DNA from: Ulva prolifera
Taxonomy: Eukaryota > Chlorophyta > Ulvophyceae > Ulvales > Ulvaceae
NCBI GenBank assembly: GCA_023078555.1
Contig: CM041204.1
Location: 344,923-408,922, forward strand
DNA length: 64,000 nt
Reading direction: 5' to 3'
In this document: piece by piece, positions 35,429-47,026 of the stretch
Layout: each line of letters starts with the position of its first letter
How positions within the stretch are numbered: the stretch's first letter is position 1
Notes under the pieces: generated by a model
Told to the model about the DNA's origin: nothing
The model's input: the letters and a program-made list of their open reading frames with translations, nothing else
Databases searched by the model: none
Position numbers and translations under genes: made by a program

Positions 35429-38400
35429 ATGACGAGCCTTCCATCTAACATGCTCAAGTTGGAAGCCGAGGATTCGGCAGCTCCGCCGCTGAGGATTCAC
35501 CCTTGCTGTCCGATACATGACAGGCTCGATGTGATGGTAAACGAGATGCTCGGCAGTGGAGCAAACGGGAAGGTGCGTTAAAGAATCTGGTGGGCCGTGA
35601 CGCACATCGGCGAGGCTGTCTGCATGATTCGTGGAACTTTCGACACAGCATCGTGTGCGGCATACTGTCGTCCATAATGCACCATTTCTGTGCCGGTTTC
35701 CTGCCGTTCGTGGCTCTCGGACACATGTTCACAGTTAAGCAGCACTTCGGTCGCGTGAATCGGGGATCGCCACGCACACAACATGCGCGCAGCACATCCG
35801 AAATCCTTTTCCAGTGTGTATATTGTATATCTGAGGTACTCCGAAAGAGGCATGCTAACTGCCCACTTTGGCGACATCGCCTCCAGATGTCTCGGCACGC
35901 GCCCGGAGGCTTACCGCCGATTGTACGTGCCCAGCCTCTGAAGTACACAGATAAACTCTCACAAAATCCTGCATATAATCTCTATGGATGCTTTGAGCGC
36001 TGGGATGCAGTTTTCATGACAATTAATTGCTTGTTGCCTGGCAGTGCCTTGCGACGTAATTCAGCCACACGCACCGGCTGTTTAATTTGACCTTGAACTC
36101 CTTTCAACGTTATATTATAGCCTACTTAAGTATCGATGTGAAAGATTCATGACATTCGGCGCTGGAGCTCGACCATAATTCAGCCATGCTTCAGCTATAG
36201 CGCTGCTTCGGATTCGGCAGATGTACGCACTGCGCTTGCTCTCAAGGATAGGGCCACCCTTGACTTCCCGCCAGCGGGCATCTTCGATTCGCTGCGCGTT
36301 GTCTCCTGCGATGGAGATCTGGGTCCGAACACTAGGAGTATACGAATACTCCGAACAGTAGGAGTATTAATGGACTGGCCACGGACCTCCTGCTAGCGCT
36401 GGAGCGCCATGTGATGCCACATGCGAGCTTCTGAAGTCGCACAAAGGCACTCCAGTGCTGCGCAGGCTCCCTTCGTGCAGTTGCTTCTCCAGTCTTTGTG
36501 ATTCTCCCCGGTCGTCTCTCTCACATGGCCTCTGCATCCATCTATCGATCACCAAGGACCAAGTCCATGCATCCTGCACAAGTAAGCACATACAAACTTA
36601 CATTACTTCAGACAGCTGGTCTGCCCGGGCAGCGTCACTGCCTATCCAACTCAATGGCTGCCATGAGGTGGTCACGAACTCGCAAGTGCACCAGCCTCAG
36701 AGGTCCTTTCGTACGAGGGTGAACTTGAGTGATGAGTGACAATTCACTCGTAGTCAAAATCCAGAACAACACACCCAGCCTCTGGACTCGTGTACGTAGC
36801 TGCATGATTACATCAACACAACCTCCCGCACGGGAGCATCTGCCTGCATCACAGAACTGCAGCCGCCTTGTTCACACAGTCCACACGGGATCGTTGATCA
36901 ACCGACGCAGTGCACCGGCAGCCCCTCTCACCCCCTCGCCACATTATTCCCCTCCTGCATGCAGGTCCTCGACGTAAGCCTCCCCGACCCCAAGGATCCG
37001 TACGCACCGGACGAGCACTATGCCCTCAAGCTCCCCCACCCCCAGCACCCCCTCAACGCTGGCCTTGCCATTGAGGCCTCGGCCCTCACATCCCTCCACA
37101 GCCACGCCCCCGGTGGCCACCACCCCTGCATCGTCGGCGTCAAGGCCATCGTCGCGAAAGTTCACGTCACGCATGGGGGAGCGCGGGTCCACCGCGTCGA
37201 CGCGCTCGGCATGGAGTACTGCGCTCTCGACCTCGAAGCCCTTGTGAAGCAATCCCCCCCAACACGCAAGGCCTTCTGGCGCCTCGCCGGCCACATCGGC
37301 GACGGCCTGCATGCCGCACACGCCCTCGGCATCGCGCACGGCGACCTCAAGCCGGAGAACATTCTGCTGAAGCTGAACGGCCGCGACGCCGTCATTGCCG
37401 ACTGGGGCAGCGCGTTCATCCCCGGTGTGACGCCCCCCGAGCCCGCGGGCACGCCGCTGTTTTCCCCGCCGGAAGCCTACAACTTTCGGCGTGCCGAGTG
37501 GGCCCCGGATGTGGGCTGCGCCCGCGGGCCCGCGTTTCCACATGCATACGAGCCCTTCACTGCCGACGTGTGGGGATTCGGGGCCCTGCTGCTTTACACC
37601 GCGTTCCCGCGCACGATGGCCGTGCTACTCGAGTTTGACGACAGGGTGCTTGAGCACGGGAACCCTACCGGCATGGGCTCCGCGATCGCGACGTTCATCG
37701 AGATGCTGAAGACGCGGTACCGCGCGGCCAGCGCGGCGGGTGCGCCGCATGAGCCGTTCGCCGAGATCGTCCAGCGGGTGTTTGTTGAGGACCCGGCGGA
37801 GCGGTGCACCCTAGAGATGGTGCGGTGGCTCGTGGCCGCGGGGCAGGCTGCGGAGGTGGCGGCCGTGCATGACGACAATGATGCCGATGCGCTCACGGAC
37901 CAGGATCAGGCGTGGAGAAACGATGACGAGGAGCTGGCGGAGATGGCCCGCCGTTCACTGCCGCAGGTTCCAGTGCCTCCTGCATCTGCGGTGCGCTGCT
38001 ACCCGGACCTGTGCTATGCTGTGCTGTGCTGTGCTGTGCGATGTTGTGTCTGCTGTAGCCGCGACGAGCTCGAGCGCGATCGCGGCGGCAGCAGTACCAC
38101 ATGCATACATCATGCGCGACCTGCACGCCCTGTCAAAACCACATTCAACCGTCTCAAGCCTCCACCTTGCGGAGGCTGTGTGACAGTCTGTTGCAGCCGC
38201 ACGCTGCGGATGCCTGCTGTGCTCCACGACGAAGTGCCTCCGCGTAAACATATGCATGCGTACGTCATGCACGATGCACGATGCATCGTCGCCGAACTCG
38301 AGACCTCGCCGCGACGTCGCCGCACAGGCTGTTGTTGACTCGTTTGGGACCCTGTGCAGGGCGCTCCTGTGGCCCTCACCGTCGCCGGTCCCGCCACAGC

Positions 38401-39628
38401 AGGGCCCCCACCTTCGGCAACCCCCACAGCCACCGTTCCGGCGTGCGCCGTCCATGCCGCCCCCACCCCTACGCTCACCTCCCCTGCTTCCCCTCTAGAG
38501 CCATCCCGCCTCCCCGGCCTCCCATGCATGGCCTCCGCCGCAGTGCCTGCCTGGGAGGGCCTCCTGGCCCCCCTCCCCGGCATCCCGACCCTTCCCGCCG
38601 CATCCGCCACGGAGCCTGTTGTCGCGTCGAAGCCGGAGGCACTCCCATCCACAAGAGCATCTGAGTCTCCCTGTGGCCCCCGAAGCGCCTCCCCCGCGCC
38701 ACCGGCGACACCACCCCGCGCTCAAGGTAGGGTGCATGTGTCGCTGCTATCCGGCAGTTCAGATGCAAGTGCACAAGGGCGATTCACGTGCAGCCCCAGC
38801 TATGCGCGCGCAGACGGCGTTGCGAGTGCGGGCCGGCCTGGGGATCTGCAATTGAAGTATATCGTGGCAACGGCAGGCATGTGGGCGCACTCTACTAGTA
38901 AGCTGCAAGGTGCGAGCTACCGGCATTAGGCACAACTTCATGGACAACGTTTTGAGTTCTGCTTGTCATAACGGATCACGCCTGGGTGATGGGCACTGCG
39001 CACCTGCCGGGCCTGAGCTCACACCGGCTGAGCCGCTCCTGCACCGTGAACTCATGGTCTGTGATCAACTCGATTGCCTTGTTTGTTTGATGCTATGTGT
39101 CCTTCATGTTAGAGTTTGGCACGTGCCGCTCGTCGCATGCATACTTCACGGCCTCAGCTGTACTAGCACATCCAATCCCCACCCCCGGCCCTTCCAAGAG
39201 AATTTCCCTACACACTTCTTTCTCTCCACCCCTCCTAAATTTGTATCGCTGGCCATGTCCCTTCTTATTCCGTATGTCTCTGTGCAGGCAAGGCTGCAGA
39301 GGGCACAGTACAGAAAAAGAGGGGGAAGCCCGAGCAGCCGCGGCGCGTGTCTCCCCGCACCGAGGCGCGCATGATCGCCGCGCAGCCCGGCCTCAAGCGC
39401 CTCCGCTGCTCCACCGAAGACGCCCCCGCTGCCGCGCCGGTCTCGAAGTGTCGCGCCGCCGGCGCCTGCGGTACCCCCTCCAGCGTCGCCCCCGCCCCCG
39501 ACACTGCCGCGGCTCCCACCGCAACTGTAGCCCGCCGCAAGCGCTGCCGTGGCAGACACAGCCCCTCAGATGAGGACACGTGTGCTTGGTTGTGTGGACC
39601 CTCCGTGAAGAAACATCATGCTTCGTAG
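35429..39628 (+). CDS. Protein kinase-like protein, copy 1
   Basis: Four exons: 35429-35572, 36965-37990, 38360-38726 and 39288-39628 (144, 1026, 367 and 341 nt), giving 625 residues. All donors and acceptors are GT/AG and all joins keep frame (phases 0, 0, 1). Splicing 1 to 2 rebuilds the glycine loop GSGANGKV (residues 42-49). Then come the beta-3 Lys in YALKL (70), a candidate C-helix Glu (85), the catalytic loop HGDLKPENILL (173-183), DWG for DFG (194-196), PPE for APE (216-218) and ADVWGFG (Asp 249). All catalytic residues needed for ATP transfer are present; HGD for HRD makes it a non-RD type. Exon 3 is rich in Pro/Ala/Thr; exon 4 has basic clusters (KKRGK, ARRKR) that could direct it to the nucleus. 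The cellular target is unknown and I cannot name the kinase family. Met40 replaces the Lys of copies 2 and 3. Confidence 0.85.
35573..36964 (+). other. Long first intron of kinase copy 1
   Basis: The intron runs from GTGCGT at 35573 to GCAG at 36964. It is 1,392 bp in copy 1, 1,405 in copy 2 and 1,641 in copy 3. The part at 35690-35930 (for example CGTTCGTGGCTCTCGGACAC and TCGGTCGCGTGAATCGGGGA) stays recognisable even in diverged copy 3 (56390-56640). Open frames cross it, but the frame is not maintained between copies 1/2 and 3. An intronic regulatory element or RNA is possible. Confidence 0.5.
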
Positions 39629-40086
39629 CGGGGCTGGAGACGGGTGTGCCAATAATATACTGCACGGATATATTCCGTGTTTCAAATAACCAGAATGACA
39701 GGCTGACGATCGTTTGCGGGAACTTTCTCTTATATTACTGAGAAGAGTGCATTGCGCACCAACTGAGGTGTGGGCTGTCTCACAGCGAAGTGAGAAGCTA
39801 GTGACTATATGGTGAATCGATGGGCATGGGCATACCGGTACAGCTCTATTGTCTCGCAGATCTGTTCTGGGTTTTGACGCCTGCGGAGGTTGTGGTATGG
39901 AGTTGTGGGTATGGGTGTCACGAGTGTTGCTGTGCCGCCCTGTCAAGGTCGAGCGTGACCAGGAACTACTACTCGGAGCATACATGACAAGGATGGGTGA
40001 ACGAACGATGATTTGATGCGCGGTCCGCGCCAGTAGATGTAGGTATGGTAGGCAGGTCCTGTGTGGGTAGTCAAATGAAGAAGCCA

Positions 40087-40091
40087 TGTAA
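40087..40091 (+). promoter_or_regulatory. Putative poly(A) signal TGTAA, kinase copy 1
   Basis: TGTAA lies 459 nt after the stop codon. The matching motif follows the stop of copy 2 at 51662-51666 (456 nt) and of copy 3 at 60949-60953 (448 nt), in the shared context (C)ATGTAACAG. TGTAA is the usual green-algal poly(A) signal. A 3' untranslated region of this length is plausible but unproven. Confidence 0.4.
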
Positions 40092-40479
40092 CAGTGTAGT
40101 TAATGTGTGCGCTTGCAGCGCTGTGCATGCTATGAATTATGCTGTGCTTCACCTGAAGCTAGACCTCACTGCCAGCAACACCAATGTCACCCCAAAACAC
40201 AACCCTAGGGTGCCAGCTTGCAATGTGCGCCGGCAGGAGCATGCACGCATATAAAACATCGGCCCACTCGTACATGCACAGCGACTTTTGCACGAGAGAA
40301 GTCGGCAACATCGACTGTGGTGTGGCCGACGGCGGGCATGTGCGCAGCACGCTCCTGAAAGCAGGCGGACGCTGTAACCTACAACGGGGGCACCACGCAG
40401 TGCTCGCGACCAGCACAGTGTGACAGTGTCATCCATTTGAATCCTGTTTACTTTGCACAGGCGGCGACCGCCGCGTGTC

Positions 40480-40599
40480 CAGGGCTCTACATGCTGATCG
40501 GTGTGCCGACAAATTATGAAAAAAAGGGGCGAGTTACCGACGGCGAGCGGAGCGAGCCGTCGCATTTCCCGCCAGGAAAAGTCCAGCTGTAGAGCACTG
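40480..40599. mobile_element. hAT-like MITE, 120 bp, with 8-bp target duplication
   Basis: The element begins CAGGGCTCTACA and ends TGTAGAGCACTG, giving 12-bp inverted termini with one mismatch. It is flanked by the 8-bp direct repeat CGCGTGTC at 40472-40479 and 40600-40607. Eight-base duplications and CAG termini are typical of hAT elements. The homologous place in unit 2 (about 52249) has a single CGCGTGTC and no insert. The interior has no coding capacity. The larger element at 52988-55099 has related termini and could be of the same family. Confidence 0.85.
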
Positions 40600-40782
40600 C
40601 GCGTGTCGCCAATGCGGCATCATCCTGAAATTACTTTCCAGAACGCAACGGTTCAACGGGATCACGCCAACCACACAGTGTGCATGCATGTGTGCTCCGC
40701 TGCAGCAGCCGTTTGGCCAAGCCACCACGTGCACCGCTCCCGGCCGTGCCTCATGCACCGGCTTCTCGCCTTTAATGTGTTA

Positions 40783-41140
40783 CAAGGACAAGGTGAGCGA
40801 GGCGGGTTGCATCGGACGCAACAACCAGAGAAACCGCTCACCCATGCAACCAGCAACACGCAGCATATGCCACACACCCATGCAACTGCACATGGCAGCA
40901 CGTGCCCCGGCCGCAGCCCAGGCCGCAAAGCCACACCCAGAGACACCTACAGCAATCCCGGAGAGGCCCCAGCCTCCCCCAGCAAAACCCACCCCGCCCA
41001 TCACCCGCACACCACCCCGCTCAGCCGTGCACCTTGCAATTGACCCCCGATTCCCAAACCCGAGCCCGGCCCGCTCAAATTCCCCGGTCGCGATCCCACG
41101 GCAGGCCACACGCAATAGCACGCCGAGCGCAAGACAAGAG
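40783..41140 (-). mobile_element. LINE-like tail / dispersed repeat, copy 2
   Basis: It begins with GTGTTACAAGGACAAGG, the complement of the TTGTAAC-type 3' terminus seen in other copies, directly after unit-1 sequence ending TTTAATGTGT. From about 40900 to 41140 it matches 33540-33760. It is read on the minus strand with its 3' end at about 40783. It is heavily truncated and carries no intact frame. No target duplication could be recognised. Confidence 0.5.
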
Positions 41141-41310
41141 GTGACCAGCACTGCCCAGGTGCAAGACCGGCTCGATGGCGTCTACTTTGTGGATGATTCA
41201 CCCTGCATGCATGTGCCAACAGCATATAAAAATGTAACGAGTCCTTGAAGAACTGACTTGCTGCGCTCTCTTCCGTCCACGGGATATTGGTCTGCGCACA
41301 GGATCACAGA

Positions 41311-42721
41311 AGGGGGTCATCCACTCCCGCTAAAGGGTGGTCCCCCCCCGGGCGCGCAAAATTCGCTGCGAAACAGAGAAATTGGGGAAGGTTTCCACTA
41401 TTGTTTAGGTAGGTTGGGAACTCGTAGTGTTCGATCTCAGTCTTGGGAAAAGTCCCCAAGGTACGTACCCTTTTCGGCACAAATCAGCCATTCTCCCCAA
41501 TATCGACAGAACGAAGAGATAACGTCCCCAATCACTCGCCTTTGCTTCCAGAACACGAACCACGCCATAAATAAGCTATAATATGTTGCTATCTTTGTGG
41601 TTGGTGTATTTCCGTTGTATGCGGGTGACCCGACACAGTGTGTACAGTACGTAGTGTCGTTCGGCTGCCAATCAACTTGCTGGAGACGGCAAGCAAGCGT
41701 CGATCGATGGTGTTTTTGTTATATGTTAAGCAGTGTCGTTGATCAATGAGACAACGCCGATTACGTGCGTCGACGGCTGTATGGCACGTTTGCACGCACA
41801 GTTCTTTCGTAACGCGACGCAACCACGTGCTCATCGCATACCAAAACACGACCATTACATCAGCAGTCGGAACAGGCATTCTGCGCTGTTTGACAGCGTC
41901 CTCGCGAGAAGTAGCCCACATCGGAGGATGTCAGGCACTCAATTTCTCCACGACAGACTCGCCACCTCACTAAACACATCGACCACACTACGCCACTTAC
42001 TGCAGGATTTGGACTTGCATCCTGTATGTGGGCCCGTTTGAGCCTCGACCGTTGTTCAGCTCTGCAACTGCATTGGCTTGCACACTGCACGAGCACAAAT
42101 GCTCCGAACGGCTGTGACTTGGTTCCTGTCGATGTCCAGGCAACAAAACGAGTTTATATGCTCTCGTGATTTTGCTTATGTTGTCAAGCAGGGTCCATTT
42201 GGTGCACCTCCGGGTCACCGTCTGCTGCCCTGTCAGAGAGACAGGAACGATTCGAGAGCGCTGAAACTGCAGATGCCAAGACACGTAAAATGGTGTGATA
42301 ATTTTCGAATAGACACAGTTAAAGCTACTCGCTTTGTCTCACTCGTGCACTGTTACCCCTGCGTGCCGTCTCAACGTGCACGAATCAGCTGCCTCCCAAT
42401 TGACAAATTCGATGCAGCGCGGCCGTCTAGGGGCCACATAACACAATAGCAAAGGTTGTAGAAGAAGCTTGGGAAAGATTGGGAAAGGAGCTGAGACACT
42501 GGGCAACATTGGGGAGCCGAGGACGGCAAATCGAGGTTCTCCCCAACCATACCGGCCATTTCGGCGATTGTGACCCATTTTGCCCAAGACTCCGAAGTAA
42601 AACACTACGATTGTTCATTCAACATAGACAAAAGTGGAAACCTTCCCCAATTTCTCTGTTTCGCAGCGAATTTTGCGCGCCCGGGGGGGGACCACCCTTT
42701 AGCGGGAGTGGATGACCCCCT
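41311..42721. mobile_element. DNA transposon with 89-bp perfect TIRs, 1,411 bp
   Basis: The left end (41311-41399) starts AGGGGGTCATCCACTCCCGC and is the exact complement of the right end (42633-42721) over 89 bp; beyond that the match continues with mismatches for about 60 bp more. The 8-bp direct repeat ATCACAGA flanks it at 41303-41310 and 42722-42729. Long TIRs plus an 8-bp duplication exclude CACTA and Tc1/mariner. hAT, P and Merlin make 8-bp duplications, but the A-G-G-G-G terminus is not a standard hAT end. The interior (41580-42450) has open frames of 103 and 124 codons on the plus strand without recognisable motifs, so it is probably a non-autonomous copy. Confidence 0.9.
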
Positions 42722-42729
42722 ATCACAGA

Positions 42730-44180
42730 CCCGAAATGAAACGTGCCATCGCACAGCTCCGAAGGCACTGCATCAGGCACACCAGGTGTGCCTTACAGAT
42801 GTGTCGTAGGAGACAAGAACCCTTGTAACAGTGTCTGAACAACTGCAGTCTTGGCACACCTGATGCCACCAAGTCCCATTTCCCACTGCACCGCCTACTC
42901 TAGCGTTGGAGACATTGCTGGCCTCGACTCTCCGGGCAGGATAACTGTCAAAGATTCAACAATGATTCTTCAAACAGCACGCACGCTTTGATACGTAGTG
43001 ACGCCAGCTGAAAGTAACCCCACGCTATACCTAAGGACTCGCAAGGTGCTGTTCCGCTTGTCAAGCAAGGTCGACATGCCGCCACTTGAAGAATTAGGGC
43101 AAATCGATGTGCGATGCCTTAAGCTTCGGCCCATATAAAAAAACAGGTCAATCATGTACGGGCTCAAGGAGGTGAGGGCTATAGCTAGCTCAATTATCTT
43201 CGCAGGCTCAACATTACACGGAACACAGTGACCAAAGCCTCGTGCTGACCAATGTCTTGGTGCACGTGTAAACCTGTCTCTTGTGCGCCGCTCACATTGG
43301 CCTGGACACTGACAGAAGCAAATGCGTGACCGACACACTTGACGACACCTCATGCCGGGGCATCGCTGCACCTGCACAGGCGTTCACGGTGGTGTAAGTA
43401 TGGCACCAGTAGAACCGAAAGAAAAGGACAGATGATGCCTTGGTAAATAGGTGGCATTTCACCCCACATCCTTTGAACGCGGCACGCGTTCGGTAGGTGT
43501 TGTGTTGGAGCTTTGGCAACTGAAATCAATGCCTGATACAATCCGCTAGCATTCTGCATAGATTGAATCATTTTCTTGGAGCTCGTCAATTACAGTCTCT
43601 TCACGCTGTTCACGGATGCGCGGCAGTCTGACGTCTCTCCATCTGGCGCGGGCTGCAGCGCACTCGCGACAAAGAACTTACGAGTTGAAGTCAAGTCTTG
43701 CAGGAGGAGAATTTCATCTCAAACATGGACAGTCTCCCGGTCCAGCAATGTACTGAACAGCATACAGCGTGACCCAGCATGGCCATTCAGAAATCTAATA
43801 TCAAGGAGAATGATATTACTTGTTCGCAGGCAGAGGAAACAGACAAATTTGAGCTGCATCTGCACATCCTATCAGTTCGGCATGTGACCGGGAACTCATC
43901 TTGAAACATTGCACTGCATGTGGGCGCGGCAAGTGCATCCTCATGCAGCCACTGCCTAAAGATCGAGGCATCTTGGAACAGATGCAACGAATGGCCGTGT
44001 TTCTCATGGAGGTCACAGCTGTGCACATGAATTTGTGACGGCTCGTTTATCACGCCAGATTGGTTACATGATGTGCCTATGCACCCTTCACACTCGTCTC
44101 TGTGCACTCTCACAGATTGTACTGGATATCTAGATGCACTGTCTGTCAACAAAATCAGGGAATACCGCAACACTGACGCT
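42730..44180. other. Unit-1 downstream region, possible minus-strand exons
   Basis: No gene is firmly supported. The minus strand at 42970-43250 has a frame with NVEPAKIIELAIALTSL and SVGLLSAGVTTYQS that looks protein-like, and 43350-43560 has SSKKMIQSMQNASGLYQAL. They lie in different frames and could be exons of one gene reading leftward, with the stop at 42970. I recognise no family and cannot place the splice sites. Confidence 0.3.
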
Positions 44181-45341
44181 CTACGCACGTCCCTTCTTGC
44201 CCTTCTTGGCATGCTTCCCCTTCTTCCCCTGCCTTGCAGCCTTGCTCCTCTTCTTCCCAGCCCCACCCTTCTTCCTGCTGCTGTGTTGCTTGGGGGCATT
44301 GTCTTGTCCATTCGCAGCACCCACATGAGAGGTGGCAGAGTCCCCAAATTGTGCAGCAGGCGCGAACAGGTCTGAAGAGAATACATCTGCCTCGGGCGAC
44401 AGTGGGAACTCAGGCACCTGGCCTGCAAGCGAGCGGCGGCGGATTGGCACTTCAGCTTCTGTCGAATCATTCGGCATTTTGAGCCAGTTCTTCGAGGTGC
44501 ATTCATCGGCAGCGCCGATATCTAGATCGGCAGGGCAGGCAGCCTTGCCGCTGATTGAGGCCATGAAGTCCACTGCAGCTGCAAAGGCTTCCTGAGAGTC
44601 GGTCGTATGTGGCTCCTCGATGGATGACGTTGTCTCAGAGAATGCAGAGCTGCTGACGGCGCCATCACTTCCATCGACACCATCCATGAACTCTTCAGCA
44701 AAGTCATCACAGCACTCGACCACGAACAACTCGCACAGGGCTTCCACCTCATCGCCAATGTCCTCGTCTGACACAGAGGCCTCCTGGATGTCCAGCACCT
44801 GCGCGCCACACCCCGGCTGTGACGATGGTGACAAAAGCACAAGGACCAAGGCGAAATCGCTGTCAAACTGTGGACAAAAATGTCACAGTATGCATTATCA
44901 CACGCAGTCATCAAGGTATGCAGATCTCAACAAACAGTCACGTGTGCATACCTCGGTGGCATCAGAAACGGCAACCTTGCATGCGGAGCCAGCCAGGACA
45001 GAGTCGACTGCGGCCTGCACCATCTTGGCCACACACTCCCTGGCCTCTGATTGTTCCACGACGTTGGCAATTGCTGTCTTCACGAGCGTCTTCACCTGGC
45101 TTTCAGCCTCTGCCTGTGCCACGACGTTGGCAACTGCCGCCTTCGCGAGCGTCTCCACGCAGTCCCGGGCTTCTTCTTCCGCAGCAGCGGCCTGTGCGGC
45201 AATGCATGCCCCCTCAGTGGCAAGGCGGTCCAGGGCCGCATGCATGGCGGGGTGCAGGCTCTTCTTGAACAGCTTGGTGGCCGAGACTGCCCCCCCAACC
45301 TCGAGGATGGCAGCTGACACCGACGCCCCAGCCAGAGCAGC
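44181..45341 (-). CDS. Helical-repeat protein with a lysine-rich C-terminus
   Basis: Two exons are well supported: 45341-44952 and 44867-44181, joined in phase 0 across an 84-bp intron (donor GTATGC, acceptor CACAG). Together they encode 358 residues to the stop. The first exon has three related helical units of about 30 residues: EARDCVETLAKAAVANVV, ESQVKTLVKTAIANVV, EARECVAKMVQAAVDSVL. The second is acidic (SDEDIGDEVEALCE) and Ser-rich, then ends in a run of GKK, SKAARQ, KGKHAKKGKKGRA. The amphipathic repeats could form a coiled or alpha-solenoid structure; the tail could bind nucleic acid or act as a nuclear or nucleolar signal. The acceptor TTTGCAG before 45341 implies an upstream exon that I could not find, so the N-terminus is missing here. 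I recognise no family. Its place between kinase units 1 and 2 and its clean frame suggest a resident gene. Confidence 0.6.
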
Positions 45342-45419
45342 CTGCAAACACACATGCAGAGTCTACAGCTGGAACTGAACGGCACACTCGGCAATGTAGA
45401 AGCGCTTTCTCATGCATGC

Positions 45420-45925
45420 TGACGTGTGCTCAGCAACATGCGTGGACTCTGCGGACGTCTTGAATTACATGCATGCATGCATGGGTGCTCGGAAGCAAAG
45501 TGGACGCGAGAGCGTGACGAGCCCGAGGCAAAGGGCCGAGGCAACGAACGCAACGAGAGCGGAAAACATACAGGCTCGACGTTCAACGGTATAGATGAGA
45601 TGTATGCTCGCAAGAGGTGGCACTGTATACGTAAACGTATGCCCCGCCGCTGCATGCACGTCCCATCGATGATGCAGGACGAGGTCATGCAGACGCAATA
45701 ACACCGTCCCCAGGCCTAACAGAAGATCTTTGTGGTAATCGTGAACCGGCTGTGCTGCCATATGCCTGGTCAGGATGCCTGGAGTCATGCCTCGATGAGC
45801 CTACTGTCATGGCAGCAGTTTGTTTGAGTTCAGAAAAGGCCACATTTGCCTCTGCTCACACCAGGCAGTTCACATCTTATGGGCCAACATTGCATCGTGT
45901 GAAGCCTTTCATGGTTAATAAGCAC
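45420..45925. other. Intergenic region before unit 2
   Basis: No gene seen. It contains short CATG-rich repeats (CATGCATGCATGCATG near 45469-45484) and should hold the missing 5' exon and promoter of the minus-strand gene. Unit 2 starts abruptly at 45926. Confidence 0.35.
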
Positions 45926-46104
45926 GCTGGCAGTCTGTCTGAGGACGCTCCCAGATCAGCAACATGTGCACCGCGGTTGCGGGTGTGCATCTGCCTGGCT
46001 CCTATGCATTTATACTGCACCCCCGTGCTGCGGTGTGTGCGGAGATTTGTCCTGATGTGACCCGCTTTGTTGGCGGCTGGCCCCCCTCAGGCCCCCTCCA
46101 CTGC

Positions 46105-46105
<1 letters not shown>

Positions 46106-46139
<34 letters not shown>
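46106..46139. repeat. Poly-C tract of 34 C
   Basis: An uninterrupted run of C within the C-rich block upstream of kinase copy 2. The homologous site in unit 1 (34527-34535) has 9 C, so the tract expanded after the duplication. Similar runs lie at 27926-27960 (35 C) and 57842-57874 (33 C). Confidence 0.9.
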
Positions 46140-47026
46140 TGGACGGCCCCTCAGGGTGGCCTCGCATTATGCATGAACCGTCCGCCTCAGCAATTGCAGC
46201 GTCGAGGCGAATCCCACCGTCGCCGCCGATCTGGCCCCTTGCTGCTGCGCAGTAGGGGGGTGCACGTACATGCATGCGGTCAGGGCCACGCGCTGTCAGG
46301 GCGCGAAGTTCACTGTGCAGAAGCGGGGTGCGGAACACCTCGTCGTGATGGTCATACCTTCCAGAAGGTAGCTCGGCTGTATATCGTATCTGTGCTGTAC
46401 ATCCTGCACGGCGCACGCTATGTTGTCTTAGATCGTTGACTGCCCGGGGGCTGGGGTGCACGAAACAAGGCATACATGTTCCGTGCCAACGCGGTCATCG
46501 ACACGGCGTCGCTGACTAGTAGCTACGATTGCGCATTGTATGTGCTGTCTGACGCATGTACGCATATTTTACACATGCACTATACGGGCGCGACATGCGA
46601 TGTTGGCGCCTGCTTTGCGGTCGGCGGCGGCGGACGTGGCATGCGGCTTTATCAGCCTCATATGCCACACCGCGGACACAATTCGCCAGCTGGCGGCGTC
46701 ACCATGCATTGCGTGAACATCAGATCACCACGACGCGTGACCCTCGCGACGTGATCAATTTCCCGTGCAGAGGCACATATGAAACCTAAGGCGCTGATTC
46801 TCTCATACGTGGTGCTTAACCTTTGACCCGAAGCTGGAGGTGTTACCTATTCAATCTTAACGCAGGAGCATTATACGCATCCCTCAGCTCTCTGGATCCT
46901 CGAATATACGTCCGTCAGCAGCATATCTGTGCACAGTCTGCTTTTCGTGTCGACGAGTCTTACAGGTCACATCAGCGTGTCATCAACACGTCGAGATCTG
47001 CCTGACGGTGCAGCCCTGTAAAGACG

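Larger units (their letters stand above)
34252..40789. repeat. Segmental repeat unit 1 (carries kinase copy 1)
   Basis: The unit is homologous to 45926-52430, 52431-61990 and the start of a fourth copy at 62130. Shared landmarks in order are CTGGCAGTCTGTCTG, a Pro/Gly-coding C-rich block, GGTCAGGGCCACGCGCTGTC, GCGATCAT(C/T)GACACGGCGTCGCTGAC, the kinase gene, a conserved 3' region with TATATGGTGAA, and GCAGGCGGACGCTGTAAC. Units 1 and 2 are nearly identical over the kinase gene. Unit 1 alone carries the 120-bp MITE at 40480-40599 and a LINE-like tail starting near 40783. Confidence 0.88.

Noticed and set aside
38966-39300. Plus-strand frame at 38910-39374 read as part of the kinase product
   Set aside because: The exon joins 38726/39288 keep frame in all three copies, so this stretch is intron 3; its frame is not conserved in copy 3.
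46087-46473. Minus-strand frame ending in a poly-Gly run
   Set aside because: The Gly run is the 34-C homopolymer, and the frame is broken in homologous unit 1.
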